NCBI GenBank assembly: GCA_023091665.1
Contig: JALJCQ010000009.1
Span: 1,116,001-1,180,000 of the forward strand
Source: Pythium myriotylum
Taxonomy: Eukaryota > Oomycota > Peronosporomycetes > Pythiales > Pythiaceae
DNA: 64,000 nt
Direction of reading: 5' to 3'
Positions 1 through 8,514 of the stretch are shown one piece after another (position 1 is the stretch's first letter; each line of letters starts with the position of its first letter). Below the pieces are notes generated by a model, which had not been told where the DNA came from, did not search any database, and worked only from the letters and a program-made list of their open reading frames with translations. A program made the translations under genes and the position numbers.

Positions 1-101
1 TGCGACCGACTGGTTAACTACCCAAGGCCATCCTCCTACTCACCGACTCACCGACTCGCCAGAACGCATCTTCGCTTCTCTCGATCGCTACCCACCAAGT
101 C

Positions 102-563
102 ATGAAGATTACCACGGTCGCGGCACTGGCTACCTGCCTTCTCGTTGGACTCGCGAATGGAGCTGACGTCGCCACGAGTGGCAGCGAAAACATCCGGAAG
201 GTCATCACTCCTCAAGAAGCGTTCGAGGCGGCCAAGATGACAGACATCCCGGCCGGGATCGTGCTGACGGGGACGACCGAGCCCATCCAGATGAAGACAA
301 GCGACGTGACCACGACGGCATCCCACCAGGAACAGTGGGGACTGGGACTGGGTGTCGGTGGCGGCGGCTGGGGAGGTCTCAGGTGGGGAGGCTGGGGAGG
401 CTGGGGCGGTTGGGGCGGCTTCGGGCCGTACCGTTTCGGGTACTCGTGTGGCGGTCTGGGCGGCTGGGCGTATCCGTTGGGGTACTGGAACGCGTTTGGG
501 GCGGGCTTGTGGGGCGGTGGATGTGGCCTCGGTCTCGCTTACGGTGGGCTCTTCTACTGCTGA
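102..563 (+). CDS. Small secreted Gly/Trp-rich protein, type A, copy 1
   Basis: Predicted 153-residue extracellular protein of unknown function. Residues 1-20 form a signal peptide with likely cleavage after ANG. A short polar segment (about 21-75) follows, then a repetitive WGG/GGW tract (about 80-106), then a Gly/Tyr/Trp-rich tail with three Cys that ends in FYC. There is no RxLR or dEER effector motif and no transmembrane segment after the signal. Composition resembles structural wall or matrix proteins, but that is inference. It is identical to the copy at 3000-3461 and differs from 4877-5338 at one residue (Arg for Gly in the WGG tract). The ATG at 102 directly precedes the signal peptide, and no intron is needed. 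Confidence 0.8.
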   Translation: MKITTVAALATCLLVGLANGADVATSGSENIRKVITPQEAFEAAKMTDIPAGIVLTGTTEPIQMKTSDVTTTASHQEQWGLGLGVGGGGWGGLRWGGWGGWGGWGGFGPYRFGYSCGGLGGWAYPLGYWNAFGAGLWGGGCGLGLAYGGLFYC

Positions 564-1975
564 GTCTAGGTTGGCTCTCCCCAGACGATCCCAAACAAAG
601 TCACACTGACATGGTTGGGCGCTAATCCTAAGAAAGTAATATTCATTCTTCACACTAGATCCCTCTACTGATCAGCGCACTGGCATGCTGTAGACAGATC
701 ACAGTGCTGAGTGATGTGGTAAAGTGGGTGAACTAAAGTGCGCGGAATGAAGCGCTGCTCTTTGGCATCTGCATCTCCCTCGTGATCAACTCGATGTTCT
801 GGTCGTCGGCAACCATTCGTCTAATCCGGCAGAGTGACTGACGACACAAACTGTGTCCACGTTACGATCCTGTGCAAATCCTCACCAATCGCCCCTTCCA
901 GGAGGAGCCTCATCGCCTCAGATCTCTCTGCATGTTATACGCAGGATGTTGTATCGCTGAGATGGCGATGTAATCGAGAAAAAACGAACACAAATCATGC
1001 GCAGTATGGCAGCGAGTCGCGGGTCGTTTGTCAGTGTGGACACGAAACCTTCTATGCACACAGCTTCCCATATGATACAATGCATCCTGTAGCATCGCTA
1101 TCACGCGTAGATCTTCCTCACGATTCGTTTCATCAGGTCGGGTATCTAAACTTCCTCTTGACCATAAATCTGCTCACAACTTCCTCCTCTCGTGCTCATC
1201 CTACCATCTTACAGCTCACATTCGGTCACACTGACCTCGTCGGCGTTTCAACTTGGACCCACCACACGAGAAACCATAACAAGACGGCAAGGAAACTAGC
1301 CAAGCACGGCACCCTGTCGAGCGAAGAGCCCTCCATCACCCAATTCCCAAGCCGGCCCCGCTGGCTTGTCGAATTTGCTTCATAACGACCTGAGTCCATG
1401 GTGGCCCTCACAAACCTCTCCGGTTGACATTTAGCAGGCTTACATGTACAAGCCCCAAAGCTATTAGGATTCACAGGATGAACTCAATAGACTTCAATTG
1501 CATCATCTTCATCACATTCGGTCACACTGGGCTTGGTTTCAGCATTTTGCATTTTGCATTTTGCATTTTGCATTTTGCATTTTGCATTTTGCATTTTGCA
1601 TTTTGCATTTTGCATTTTGCATTTTGCATTTTGCATTTTGCTAGTTGTACAAGGCCTATGGATTCCTCAAGTAACGAGAACCCCTCGCCCTGCGGCTTCC
1701 TCAAGCTAACGGAGGCACGAGAAGTTCTCGCCCTGAAACAATGGTCTGAACCAATGAAGTATAGCCTCTACTTACGTTAGATGCGGGTACGCACCGGATA
1801 CAATAGCCATACCGCAGCTTCACTACCCATTCAACAGTCTCACGCACGCACCAATCTGATCGAAAGACCATCATGATAGAGGTAGTACGTTGTGTTCATT
1901 GAAGTGAGATGGGATGCACTAGAGACTGGACAACAGCGTCCACCGAATGTATGCCTTCTGTGCTTTCTATCCTCC
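564..1975. other. Non-coding spacer between convergent genes A1 and B1
   Basis: About 1.4 kb without a convincing gene. Short ORFs occur in all frames but show no domain or coding-like composition. It contains a 17-bp direct repeat (CACATTCGGTCACACTG at 1217-1233 and 1513-1529) and the heptamer array listed separately. It is repeated without visible difference at 3462-4873. Confidence 0.7.
1542..1640. repeat. Heptamer minisatellite GCATTTT x14
   Basis: Fourteen perfect tandem GCATTTT units (1542-1639) plus one extra G. The array is AT-rich in a GC-rich region and lies between two convergent genes. It is not the TTTAGGG telomere-type heptamer. The copy at 4440-4538 has the same unit number. 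Confidence 0.95.
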
Positions 1976-1978
1976 GAC

Positions 1979-2437
1979 TCAGCAGTAGAAGAGCCCACCG
2001 TAAGCGAGACCGAGGCCACACCCACCGCCCCACAAGCCCGCCCCAAACGCGTTCCAGTACCCCAACGGATACGCCCAGCCGCCCAGACCGCCACACGAGT
2101 ACCCGAAACGGTACGGCCCGAAGCCGCCCCAACCGCCCCAGCCACCCCAGCCTCCCCACCCGAGACCTCCCCAGCCGCCGCCACCGACACCCAGTCCCAG
2201 TCCCCACTGTTCCTGGTGGGATGCCGTCGTGGTCACGTCGCTTGTCTTCATCTGGATGGGCTCGGTCGTCCCCGTCAGCACGATCCCGGCCGGGATGTCT
2301 GTCATCTTGGCCGCCTCGAACGCTTCGTCCGGCGTCGGGAGGCTCGCGACAGGAAGATTGGCGTCCGCTGCCCGGACGGTGTGGGCGACGCCCATGGCGA
2401 GACAGGCTGTCGTCGTGGCGAGAATAGAGAACTTCAT
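1979..2437 (-). CDS. Small secreted Gly/Trp-rich protein, type B, copy 1
   Basis: Predicted 152-residue secreted protein. The signal peptide starts MKFSIL and ends near VRA, about residue 24, and is unrelated in sequence to that of type A. From EAFEAAKMTD (about residue 42) to the stop the protein is nearly identical to type A, with Gly in place of Arg in the WGG tract. I chose the ATG at 2437 because it gives a clean signal peptide; an in-frame upstream ATG at 2515 would put a Tyr-run leader in front. It is divergent to the type A gene at 3000. Function is unknown; a structural extracellular role is inferred from composition only. Confidence 0.78.
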   Translation of the reverse strand: MKFSILATTTACLAMGVAHTVRAADANLPVASLPTPDEAFEAAKMTDIPAGIVLTGTTEPIQMKTSDVTTTASHQEQWGLGLGVGGGGWGGLGWGGWGGWGGWGGFGPYRFGYSCGGLGGWAYPLGYWNAFGAGLWGGGCGLGLAYGGLFYC

Positions 2438-2999
2438 GGTCGATGGAGCTTGGTCGTAGCAGTAGTAGTAGTAGTGGCTGCTGAGGAGCTGGGAGACTTG
2501 CGTCTTGGGTCGCACGATGCGAAGTGAGTGAGTGAGTGAGCGATGAGCAAACGAGATTGTCGAGGGTCACGGCCGAACACACTACACGCGCTGCCATGCC
2601 TGATCGTGTCCTTTCGAATCCGAACAATTTCACTCCGCCGATCGTTCGTGATTGATGGATCGCTCGACGGCATCAAGCCGCCGAACTCTCGGAAACGAAA
2701 ATGCGCGTCGACGTCCGCGGAGTAGCTTTCCAGGACTAGTCAATAGAGAGTCTAACACTAGAACAGAACCGTGAGCTTTCTTACACGCGCGCACTGATCC
2801 TCGGTTACGACCTTCATCTTTGCGAGCTCTAGGACCTCTCTGGCGGCGAGGTCTCCGCCTTGGCCCCAGCCCCGACACAACTGACTCACTCCGCAATCTG
2901 CGACCGACTGGTTAACTACCCAAGGCCATCCTCCTACTCACCGACTCACCGACTCGCCAGAACGCATCTTCGCTTCTCTCGATCGCTACCCACCAAGTC
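2438..2999. promoter_or_regulatory. Divergent intergenic region between B1 and A2
   Basis: A 562-bp segment between the divergent starts of type B (2437, minus) and type A (3000, plus), so it must carry both promoters. It contains a (GTGA)n run near 2525 and a TAG/TAC microsatellite near 2460-2475. It is duplicated in inverted form at 5339-5903. No specific initiator element was identified with confidence. Confidence 0.5.
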
Positions 3000-3461
3000 A
3001 TGAAGATTACCACGGTCGCGGCACTGGCTACCTGCCTTCTCGTTGGACTCGCGAATGGAGCTGACGTCGCCACGAGTGGCAGCGAAAACATCCGGAAGGT
3101 CATCACTCCTCAAGAAGCGTTCGAGGCGGCCAAGATGACAGACATCCCGGCCGGGATCGTGCTGACGGGGACGACCGAGCCCATCCAGATGAAGACAAGC
3201 GACGTGACCACGACGGCATCCCACCAGGAACAGTGGGGACTGGGACTGGGTGTCGGTGGCGGCGGCTGGGGAGGTCTCAGGTGGGGAGGCTGGGGAGGCT
3301 GGGGCGGTTGGGGCGGCTTCGGGCCGTACCGTTTCGGGTACTCGTGTGGCGGTCTGGGCGGCTGGGCGTATCCGTTGGGGTACTGGAACGCGTTTGGGGC
3401 GGGCTTGTGGGGCGGTGGATGTGGCCTCGGTCTCGCTTACGGTGGGCTCTTCTACTGCTGA
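3000..3461 (+). CDS. Small secreted Gly/Trp-rich protein, type A, copy 2
   Basis: A 153-residue protein identical to the copy at 102-563: signal peptide, polar segment, WGG-repeat tract and Cys-containing Gly/Tyr tail. It lies in the left arm of the inverted repeat, divergent to type B at 1979-2437 and convergent with type A copy 3 at 4877-5338. Identity continues through flanking non-coding DNA, so it is a recent segmental duplicate rather than a conserved paralogue. Confidence 0.8.
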   Translation: MKITTVAALATCLLVGLANGADVATSGSENIRKVITPQEAFEAAKMTDIPAGIVLTGTTEPIQMKTSDVTTTASHQEQWGLGLGVGGGGWGGLRWGGWGGWGGWGGFGPYRFGYSCGGLGGWAYPLGYWNAFGAGLWGGGCGLGLAYGGLFYC

Positions 3462-3464
3462 GTC

Positions 3465-4873
3465 TAGGTTGGCTCTCCCCAGACGATCCCAAACAAAGTC
3501 ACACTGACATGGTTGGGCGCTAATCCTAAGAAAGTAATATTCATTCTTCACACTAGATCCCTCTACTGATCAGCGCACTGGCATGCTGTAGACAGATCAC
3601 AGTGCTGAGTGATGTGGTAAAGTGGGTGAACTAAAGTGCGCGGAATGAAGCGCTGCTCTTTGGCATCTGCATCTCCCTCGTGATCAACTCGATGTTCTGG
3701 TCGTCGGCAACCATTCGTCTAATCCGGCAGAGTGACTGACGACACAAACTGTGTCCACGTTACGATCCTGTGCAAATCCTCACCAATCGCCCCTTCCAGG
3801 AGGAGCCTCATCGCCTCAGATCTCTCTGCATGTTATACGCAGGATGTTGTATCGCTGAGATGGCGATGTAATCGAGAAAAAACGAACACAAATCATGCGC
3901 AGTATGGCAGCGAGTCGCGGGTCGTTTGTCAGTGTGGACACGAAACCTTCTATGCACACAGCTTCCCATATGATACAATGCATCCTGTAGCATCGCTATC
4001 ACGCGTAGATCTTCCTCACGATTCGTTTCATCAGGTCGGGTATCTAAACTTCCTCTTGACCATAAATCTGCTCACAACTTCCTCCTCTCGTGCTCATCCT
4101 ACCATCTTACAGCTCACATTCGGTCACACTGACCTCGTCGGCGTTTCAACTTGGACCCACCACACGAGAAACCATAACAAGACGGCAAGGAAACTAGCCA
4201 AGCACGGCACCCTGTCGAGCGAAGAGCCCTCCATCACCCAATTCCCAAGCCGGCCCCGCTGGCTTGTCGAATTTGCTTCATAACGACCTGAGTCCATGGT
4301 GGCCCTCACAAACCTCTCCGGTTGACATTTAGCAGGCTTACATGTACAAGCCCCAAAGCTATTAGGATTCACAGGATGAACTCAATAGACTTCAATTGCA
4401 TCATCTTCATCACATTCGGTCACACTGGGCTTGGTTTCAGCATTTTGCATTTTGCATTTTGCATTTTGCATTTTGCATTTTGCATTTTGCATTTTGCATT
4501 TTGCATTTTGCATTTTGCATTTTGCATTTTGCATTTTGCTAGTTGTACAAGGCCTATGGATTCCTCAAGTAACGAGAACCCCTCGCCCTGCGGCTTCCTC
4601 AAGCTAACGGAGGCACGAGAAGTTCTCGCCCTGAAACAATGGTCTGAACCAATGAAGTATAGCCTCTACTTACGTTAGATGCGGGTACGCACCGGATACA
4701 ATAGCCATACCGCAGCTTCACTACCCATTCAACAGTCTCACGCACGCACCAATCTGATCGAAAGACCATCATGATAGAGGTAGTACGTTGTGTTCATTGA
4801 AGTGAGATGGGATGCACTAGAGACTGGACAACAGCGTCCACCGAATGTATGCCTTCTGTGCTTTCTATCCTCC
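3465..4873. other. Non-coding spacer, copy 2
   Basis: Repeat of the 564-1975 spacer, forming the loop between the two inverted arms. No gene is supported. It contains the second heptamer array. Confidence 0.7.
4440..4538. repeat. Heptamer minisatellite GCATTTT x14, copy 2
   Basis: Same array as at 1542-1640, with the same unit count and the same flanks. Confidence 0.95.
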
Positions 4874-4876
4874 GAC

Positions 4877-5338
4877 TCAGCAGTAGAAGAGCCCACCGTA
4901 AGCGAGACCGAGGCCACACCCACCGCCCCACAAGCCCGCCCCAAACGCGTTCCAGTACCCCAACGGATACGCCCAGCCGCCCAGACCGCCACACGAGTAC
5001 CCGAAACGGTACGGCCCGAAGCCGCCCCAACCGCCCCAGCCTCCCCAGCCTCCCCACCCGAGACCTCCCCAGCCGCCGCCACCGACACCCAGTCCCAGTC
5101 CCCACTGTTCCTGGTGGGATGCCGTCGTGGTCACGTCGCTTGTCTTCATCTGGATGGGCTCGGTCGTCCCCGTCAGCACGATCCCGGCCGGGATGTCTGT
5201 CATCTTGGCCGCCTCGAACGCTTCTTGAGGAGTGATGACCTTCCGGATGTTTTCGCTGCCACTCGTGGCGACGTCAGCTCCATTCGCGAGTCCAACGAGA
5301 AGGCAGGTAGCCAGTGCCGCGACCGTGGTAATCTTCAT
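4877..5338 (-). CDS. Small secreted Gly/Trp-rich protein, type A, copy 3
   Basis: A 153-residue type A protein on the minus strand. It has the same signal peptide and pro-segment as the copies at 102 and 3000, but Gly instead of Arg in the first WGG block, as in type B. This hybrid state suggests the 3' module has been exchanged between types. It is divergent to type B copy 2 at 5904. Confidence 0.8.
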   Translation of the reverse strand: MKITTVAALATCLLVGLANGADVATSGSENIRKVITPQEAFEAAKMTDIPAGIVLTGTTEPIQMKTSDVTTTASHQEQWGLGLGVGGGGWGGLGWGGWGGWGGWGGFGPYRFGYSCGGLGGWAYPLGYWNAFGAGLWGGGCGLGLAYGGLFYC

Positions 5339-5903
5339 GACTTGGTGGGTAGCGATCGAGAGAAGCGAAGATGCGTTCTGGCGAGTCGGTGAGTCGGTGA
5401 GTAGGAGGATGGCCTTGGGTAGTTAACCAGTCGGTCGCAGATTGCGGAGTGAGTCAGTTGTGTCGGGGCTGGGGCCAAGGCGGAGACCTCGCCGCCAGAG
5501 AGGTCCTAGAGCTCGCAAAGATGAAGGTCGTAACCGAGGATCAGTGCGCGCGTGTAAGAAAGCTCACGGTTCTGTTCTAGTGTTAGACTCTCTATTGACT
5601 AGTCCTGGAAAGCTACTCCGCGGACGTCGACGCGCATTTTCGTTTCCGAGAGTTCGGCGGCTTGATGCCGTCGAGCGATCCATCAATCACGAACGATCGG
5701 CGGAGTGAAATTGTTCGGATTCGAAAGGACACGATCAGGCATGGCAGCGCGTGTAGTGTGTTCGGCCGTGATCCTCGACAATCTCGTTTGCTCATCGCTC
5801 ACTCACTCACTCACTTCGCATCGTGCGACCCAAGACGCAAGTCTCCCAGCTCCTCAGCAGCCACTACTACTACTACTACTGCTACGACCAAGCTCCATCG
5901 ACC
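5339..5903. promoter_or_regulatory. Divergent intergenic region between A3 and B2
   Basis: Inverted copy of 2438-2999, serving the type A gene to its left and the type B gene to its right. It contains an ACTC-repeat run and a TAC microsatellite just before the type B ATG. Confidence 0.5.
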
Positions 5904-6362
5904 ATGAAGTTCTCTATTCTCGCCACGACGACAGCCTGTCTCGCCATGGGCGTCGCCCACACCGTCCGGGCAGCGGACGCCAATCTTCCTGTCGCGAGCC
6001 TCCCGACGCCGGACGAAGCGTTCGAGGCGGCCAAGATGACAGACATCCCGGCCGGGATCGTGCTGACGGGGACGACCGAGCCCATCCAGATGAAGACAAG
6101 CGACGTGACCACGACGGCATCCCACCAGGAACAGTGGGGACTGGGACTGGGTGTCGGTGGCGGCGGCTGGGGAGGTCTCGGGTGGGGAGGCTGGGGTGGC
6201 TGGGGCGGTTGGGGCGGCTTCGGGCCGTACCGTTTCGGGTACTCGTGTGGCGGTCTGGGCGGCTGGGCGTATCCGTTGGGGTACTGGAACGCGTTTGGGG
6301 CGGGCTTGTGGGGCGGTGGGTGTGGCCTCGGTCTCGCTTACGGTGGGCTCTTCTACTGCTGA
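5904..6362 (+). CDS. Small secreted Gly/Trp-rich protein, type B, copy 2
   Basis: A 152-residue type B protein on the plus strand with the same protein sequence as the copy at 1979-2437. It has the MKFSIL signal peptide, a short Ala/Pro-rich segment, then the shared WGG module ending in FYC. Its downstream sequence differs from that of all other copies immediately after GAGTC at 6361-6365, so it marks the right boundary of the cluster. Confidence 0.8.
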   Translation: MKFSILATTTACLAMGVAHTVRAADANLPVASLPTPDEAFEAAKMTDIPAGIVLTGTTEPIQMKTSDVTTTASHQEQWGLGLGVGGGGWGGLGWGGWGGWGGWGGFGPYRFGYSCGGLGGWAYPLGYWNAFGAGLWGGGCGLGLAYGGLFYC

Positions 6363-6365
6363 GTC

Positions 6366-6895
6366 CAGATCTAGTACGAGTCGGTTTTGAGCGCCGTGAT
6401 GCCTCGTCAATCTTTTTAGGATCAATGCTTACTGCTATCGAACGATCCACTTGACGACTAGTCTTGTTGTCGTGTTGTGTTCTCGTGGAGACATTCACAA
6501 AACCGCGATCGTCTGGTAATGTTCAGCCGCGATTGCGAGCCCTCGCTCGCTGTTGCGTGTCACTGGTCCGTAGCGACCGTGGAAGTCGGTTTTCCGCTCC
6601 ACCAGATCTTCCGACTCGCCGTGCTGTTTGCGAATGCACTCGAGGCGTCGCTGGTCAGCAGCCTGCCTCCCTTTCTTCCGCGAGCCTCGATCTCGCGCGC
6701 GTTGATGGCTGCCCGCTTTGTCCACTCGCACATAGCCGCGCCATCTGATCGTGCCCCCTTCAGAAACCCGTTTCCAAAAATCCTCTTCCACCGCCGCTCT
6801 CTCTCTCCCTCTTAAACCCGGTTTCTGCCGTTGGGCAGACTGGCTTGGGGGCGTAGCTGCTCACAAGCCACCTTTCCCCTCGGCGGACGGCGACC
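6366..6895. other. Intergenic region upstream of amino-acid transporter
   Basis: About 530 bp of unique sequence between the secreted-protein cluster and the transporter gene. It presumably holds the transporter promoter and 5' leader (pyrimidine-rich near 6790-6820). No gene seen. Confidence 0.5.
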
Positions 6896-8332
6896 ATGGG
6901 GAGCGAATCGGCCTCGCTGCTCAACAAGCACTCGGCGGACCCGTCCGACCCGACGGCCTACGGCGTCAAGCCCTATGGCCCGTCCATCGCCGTGGCCATG
7001 GCGCTCAACTACGTCATCGGCACGGGCTGCTTCGGCCTGCCCTACGCCTTCAAAGAGGCCGGCATCGTGCTCAGCCTCGGCCTCATGCTCACGGGCGTCG
7101 CCGGCGCCATCATCACCATGAACTACACGCTCGAGTCGCTCGCGCGCGCCGAGGGCGTCTGCGCCGCCACGCGCGGCGGCGGGCCGCTCCACCAGCTCAC
7201 CTACCGCAAGTTCGACTTCGCGATGATCGGCGAGATGTTTGCCGGCAAGCTCGGCAAAGTGCTCGTGCAGCTCGTGCTCATCCTCTACGGACTCGGCGCG
7301 CTCTGGTCCTACGCGAGCGTCTTTGCCAGCTCCATGGCCTCGCTCTTCTACTCGTACGTGCTCGGCGACGCGACGTGCGACGCCTATGCCGCGGCGCCCT
7401 CGGCCGGCTGCCTCGACGCGTTCTACGTCTTCATGGTCATCTTCTCGGTCATCGTCATCTCCATGGTGCTGCTCGACATCAGCGAGCAGGCGTCGATCCA
7501 GCGCTTCCTGTCGGTCTATCGCGTCGTCGCGTTGTCGCTCATGCTGCTCACGATGGTAATCAAGATCGCCGTCGACGGCGGCGCGACGCTGCAGCGGCGC
7601 TTCGACACCGTCGGCGCCTTCAACTGGTCCAACTTCGGCAAGGGCTTTGGCCCGACGCTGCTCGCGCTCAACTGCCAGTACAACATGCCCGACGCACTGC
7701 AGCCGCTGAACCCGAAGAGTGCGGCCCGCAAAGTCGCGTTTGGTGCGCTAATCGTCGCTGGCTCGTTCTACTTGCTCGTCGGTCTGCTCGGCGCACTGGC
7801 GTTTGATGAAATTAACCCACTAGCGAGTCTGATGTGGGGCTCGTACACGGGCTGCGGCAACGGTTGGGGCGAATGCACCTCGACGAACCCGTGGGGGATT
7901 CTCGTGCAGCTTGTCATTCTCATCTTCCCTGTCGTGAATGTGACCTCGACGTACCCAATGGTGGGTGTCACCGTCGGAGACAACATGCTCATGTCGATGC
8001 CAAAGGCGTTGAAGGCGCCACTGAGCCCGGCAGCTGCTCGAAGTGCCTGCCGCCTTCTGGCTGCCGGCCCGCCGCTCATTCTCGCGTTCATCTTCAAGAA
8101 ACTGGACACGATTTTCGCCGTCTCGGGCTTGTTCGGCTTCCTGCTTGGTCTTTCGATCCCGTGTTGGTTCCAGGTCGTTGGCAGTCGGTACTGCCAGCGC
8201 GTGTGGGGTTTCTCTGGCGCCTCGATCACGCCCTTCACGCACCCGTTCATCAGTTCCATCCCGTTCGCGACGACGTACTTAGTGATCACCTTCGGTATTT
8301 TGGGCGTTGCGATCGCCACTCTCAACGGATAG
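6896..8332 (+). CDS. Amino acid transporter, AAAP family
   Basis: A 478-residue polytopic membrane protein of the amino acid/auxin permease family, predicted to move amino acids across the plasma or vacuolar membrane with H+ coupling as is usual for the family. After a short hydrophilic N-terminus, the first membrane segment carries the family-typical NYVIGTGCFGLPYAF region (about residues 38-52). Around ten to eleven hydrophobic segments follow to the C-terminus, which is the normal length and layout. The ATG at 6896 sits in a good context (GCGACCATGG) and no intron is needed. Third-position GC is very high in the first 800 bp and drops after about 7740. Substrate cannot be read from sequence. 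Confidence 0.88.
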   Translation: MGSESASLLNKHSADPSDPTAYGVKPYGPSIAVAMALNYVIGTGCFGLPYAFKEAGIVLSLGLMLTGVAGAIITMNYTLESLARAEGVCAATRGGGPLHQLTYRKFDFAMIGEMFAGKLGKVLVQLVLILYGLGALWSYASVFASSMASLFYSYVLGDATCDAYAAAPSAGCLDAFYVFMVIFSVIVISMVLLDISEQASIQRFLSVYRVVALSLMLLTMVIKIAVDGGATLQRRFDTVGAFNWSNFGKGFGPTLLALNCQYNMPDALQPLNPKSAARKVAFGALIVAGSFYLLVGLLGALAFDEINPLASLMWGSYTGCGNGWGECTSTNPWGILVQLVILIFPVVNVTSTYPMVGVTVGDNMLMSMPKALKAPLSPAAARSACRLLAAGPPLILAFIFKKLDTIFAVSGLFGFLLGLSIPCWFQVVGSRYCQRVWGFSGASITPFTHPFISSIPFATTYLVITFGILGVAIATLNG

Positions 8333-8514
8333 AAGCACGAAAGACCACAGGCAGTCAATCGACAGTAGACAATTTTCATAGATCCAGGCAGCTAGCGTGA
8401 AGTTTGATTGTAGCTGCAGCACCACATCCTCAAGTTTTGAAGGAGAATCAAAATTGTATTTCATCAGAGACAAACGAAAACAGAGAGGGGGGCCGAACAC
8501 TCAGAATGGCGCGC

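Larger units (their letters stand above)
1..2326. repeat. Direct repeat, copy 1 (partner 2899-5224)
   Basis: Positions 1-2326 match 2899-5224 at a constant offset of 2898 bp. The only mismatch I saw is A at 2144 versus T at 5042. The repeat holds gene A, the long spacer with its heptamer array, and the conserved 3' module of the inverted gene that follows. Homology stops abruptly at 2326/5224, where the 5' modules of type B and type A genes differ. The window starts inside a unit, so further copies may lie upstream. Confidence 0.93.
1976..3464. repeat. Inverted repeat, left arm (partner 4874-6365)
   Basis: Positions 1976-3464 are the reverse complement of 4874-6365, with coordinate sums of 8338 to 8341. 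Each arm holds a divergent B/A gene pair and the intergenic segment between them. Differences seen are a 3-bp change in a TAC microsatellite just upstream of gene B and a few substitutions. Both outer and inner ends stop just after the gene stop codons, at GAGTC. Confidence 0.92.
2899..5224. repeat. Direct repeat, copy 2 (partner 1-2326)
   Basis: Second copy of the 2.3-kb direct repeat, offset 2898 bp, including an identical 14-unit heptamer array. At its right end the inverted gene is type A rather than type B, and homology stops within that gene. Confidence 0.93.
4874..6365. repeat. Inverted repeat, right arm (partner 1976-3464)
   Basis: Right arm of the inverted repeat. It holds type A copy 3 (minus) and type B copy 2 (plus) with their shared upstream region. 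It is about 3 bp longer than the left arm because of one extra TAC unit. Confidence 0.92.

Noticed and set aside
102..563. RxLR or Crinkler effector
   Set aside because: No RxLR, dEER or LFLAK motif after the signal peptide.
834..1385. 183-codon ORF in the first spacer (repeated at 3732-4283)
   Set aside because: No signal, domain or coding composition; lies in non-coding DNA between convergent genes.
1542..1640. Telomere-like heptamer array
   Set aside because: The unit GCATTTT is not TTTAGGG or a plausible variant, and the array is internal and between genes.
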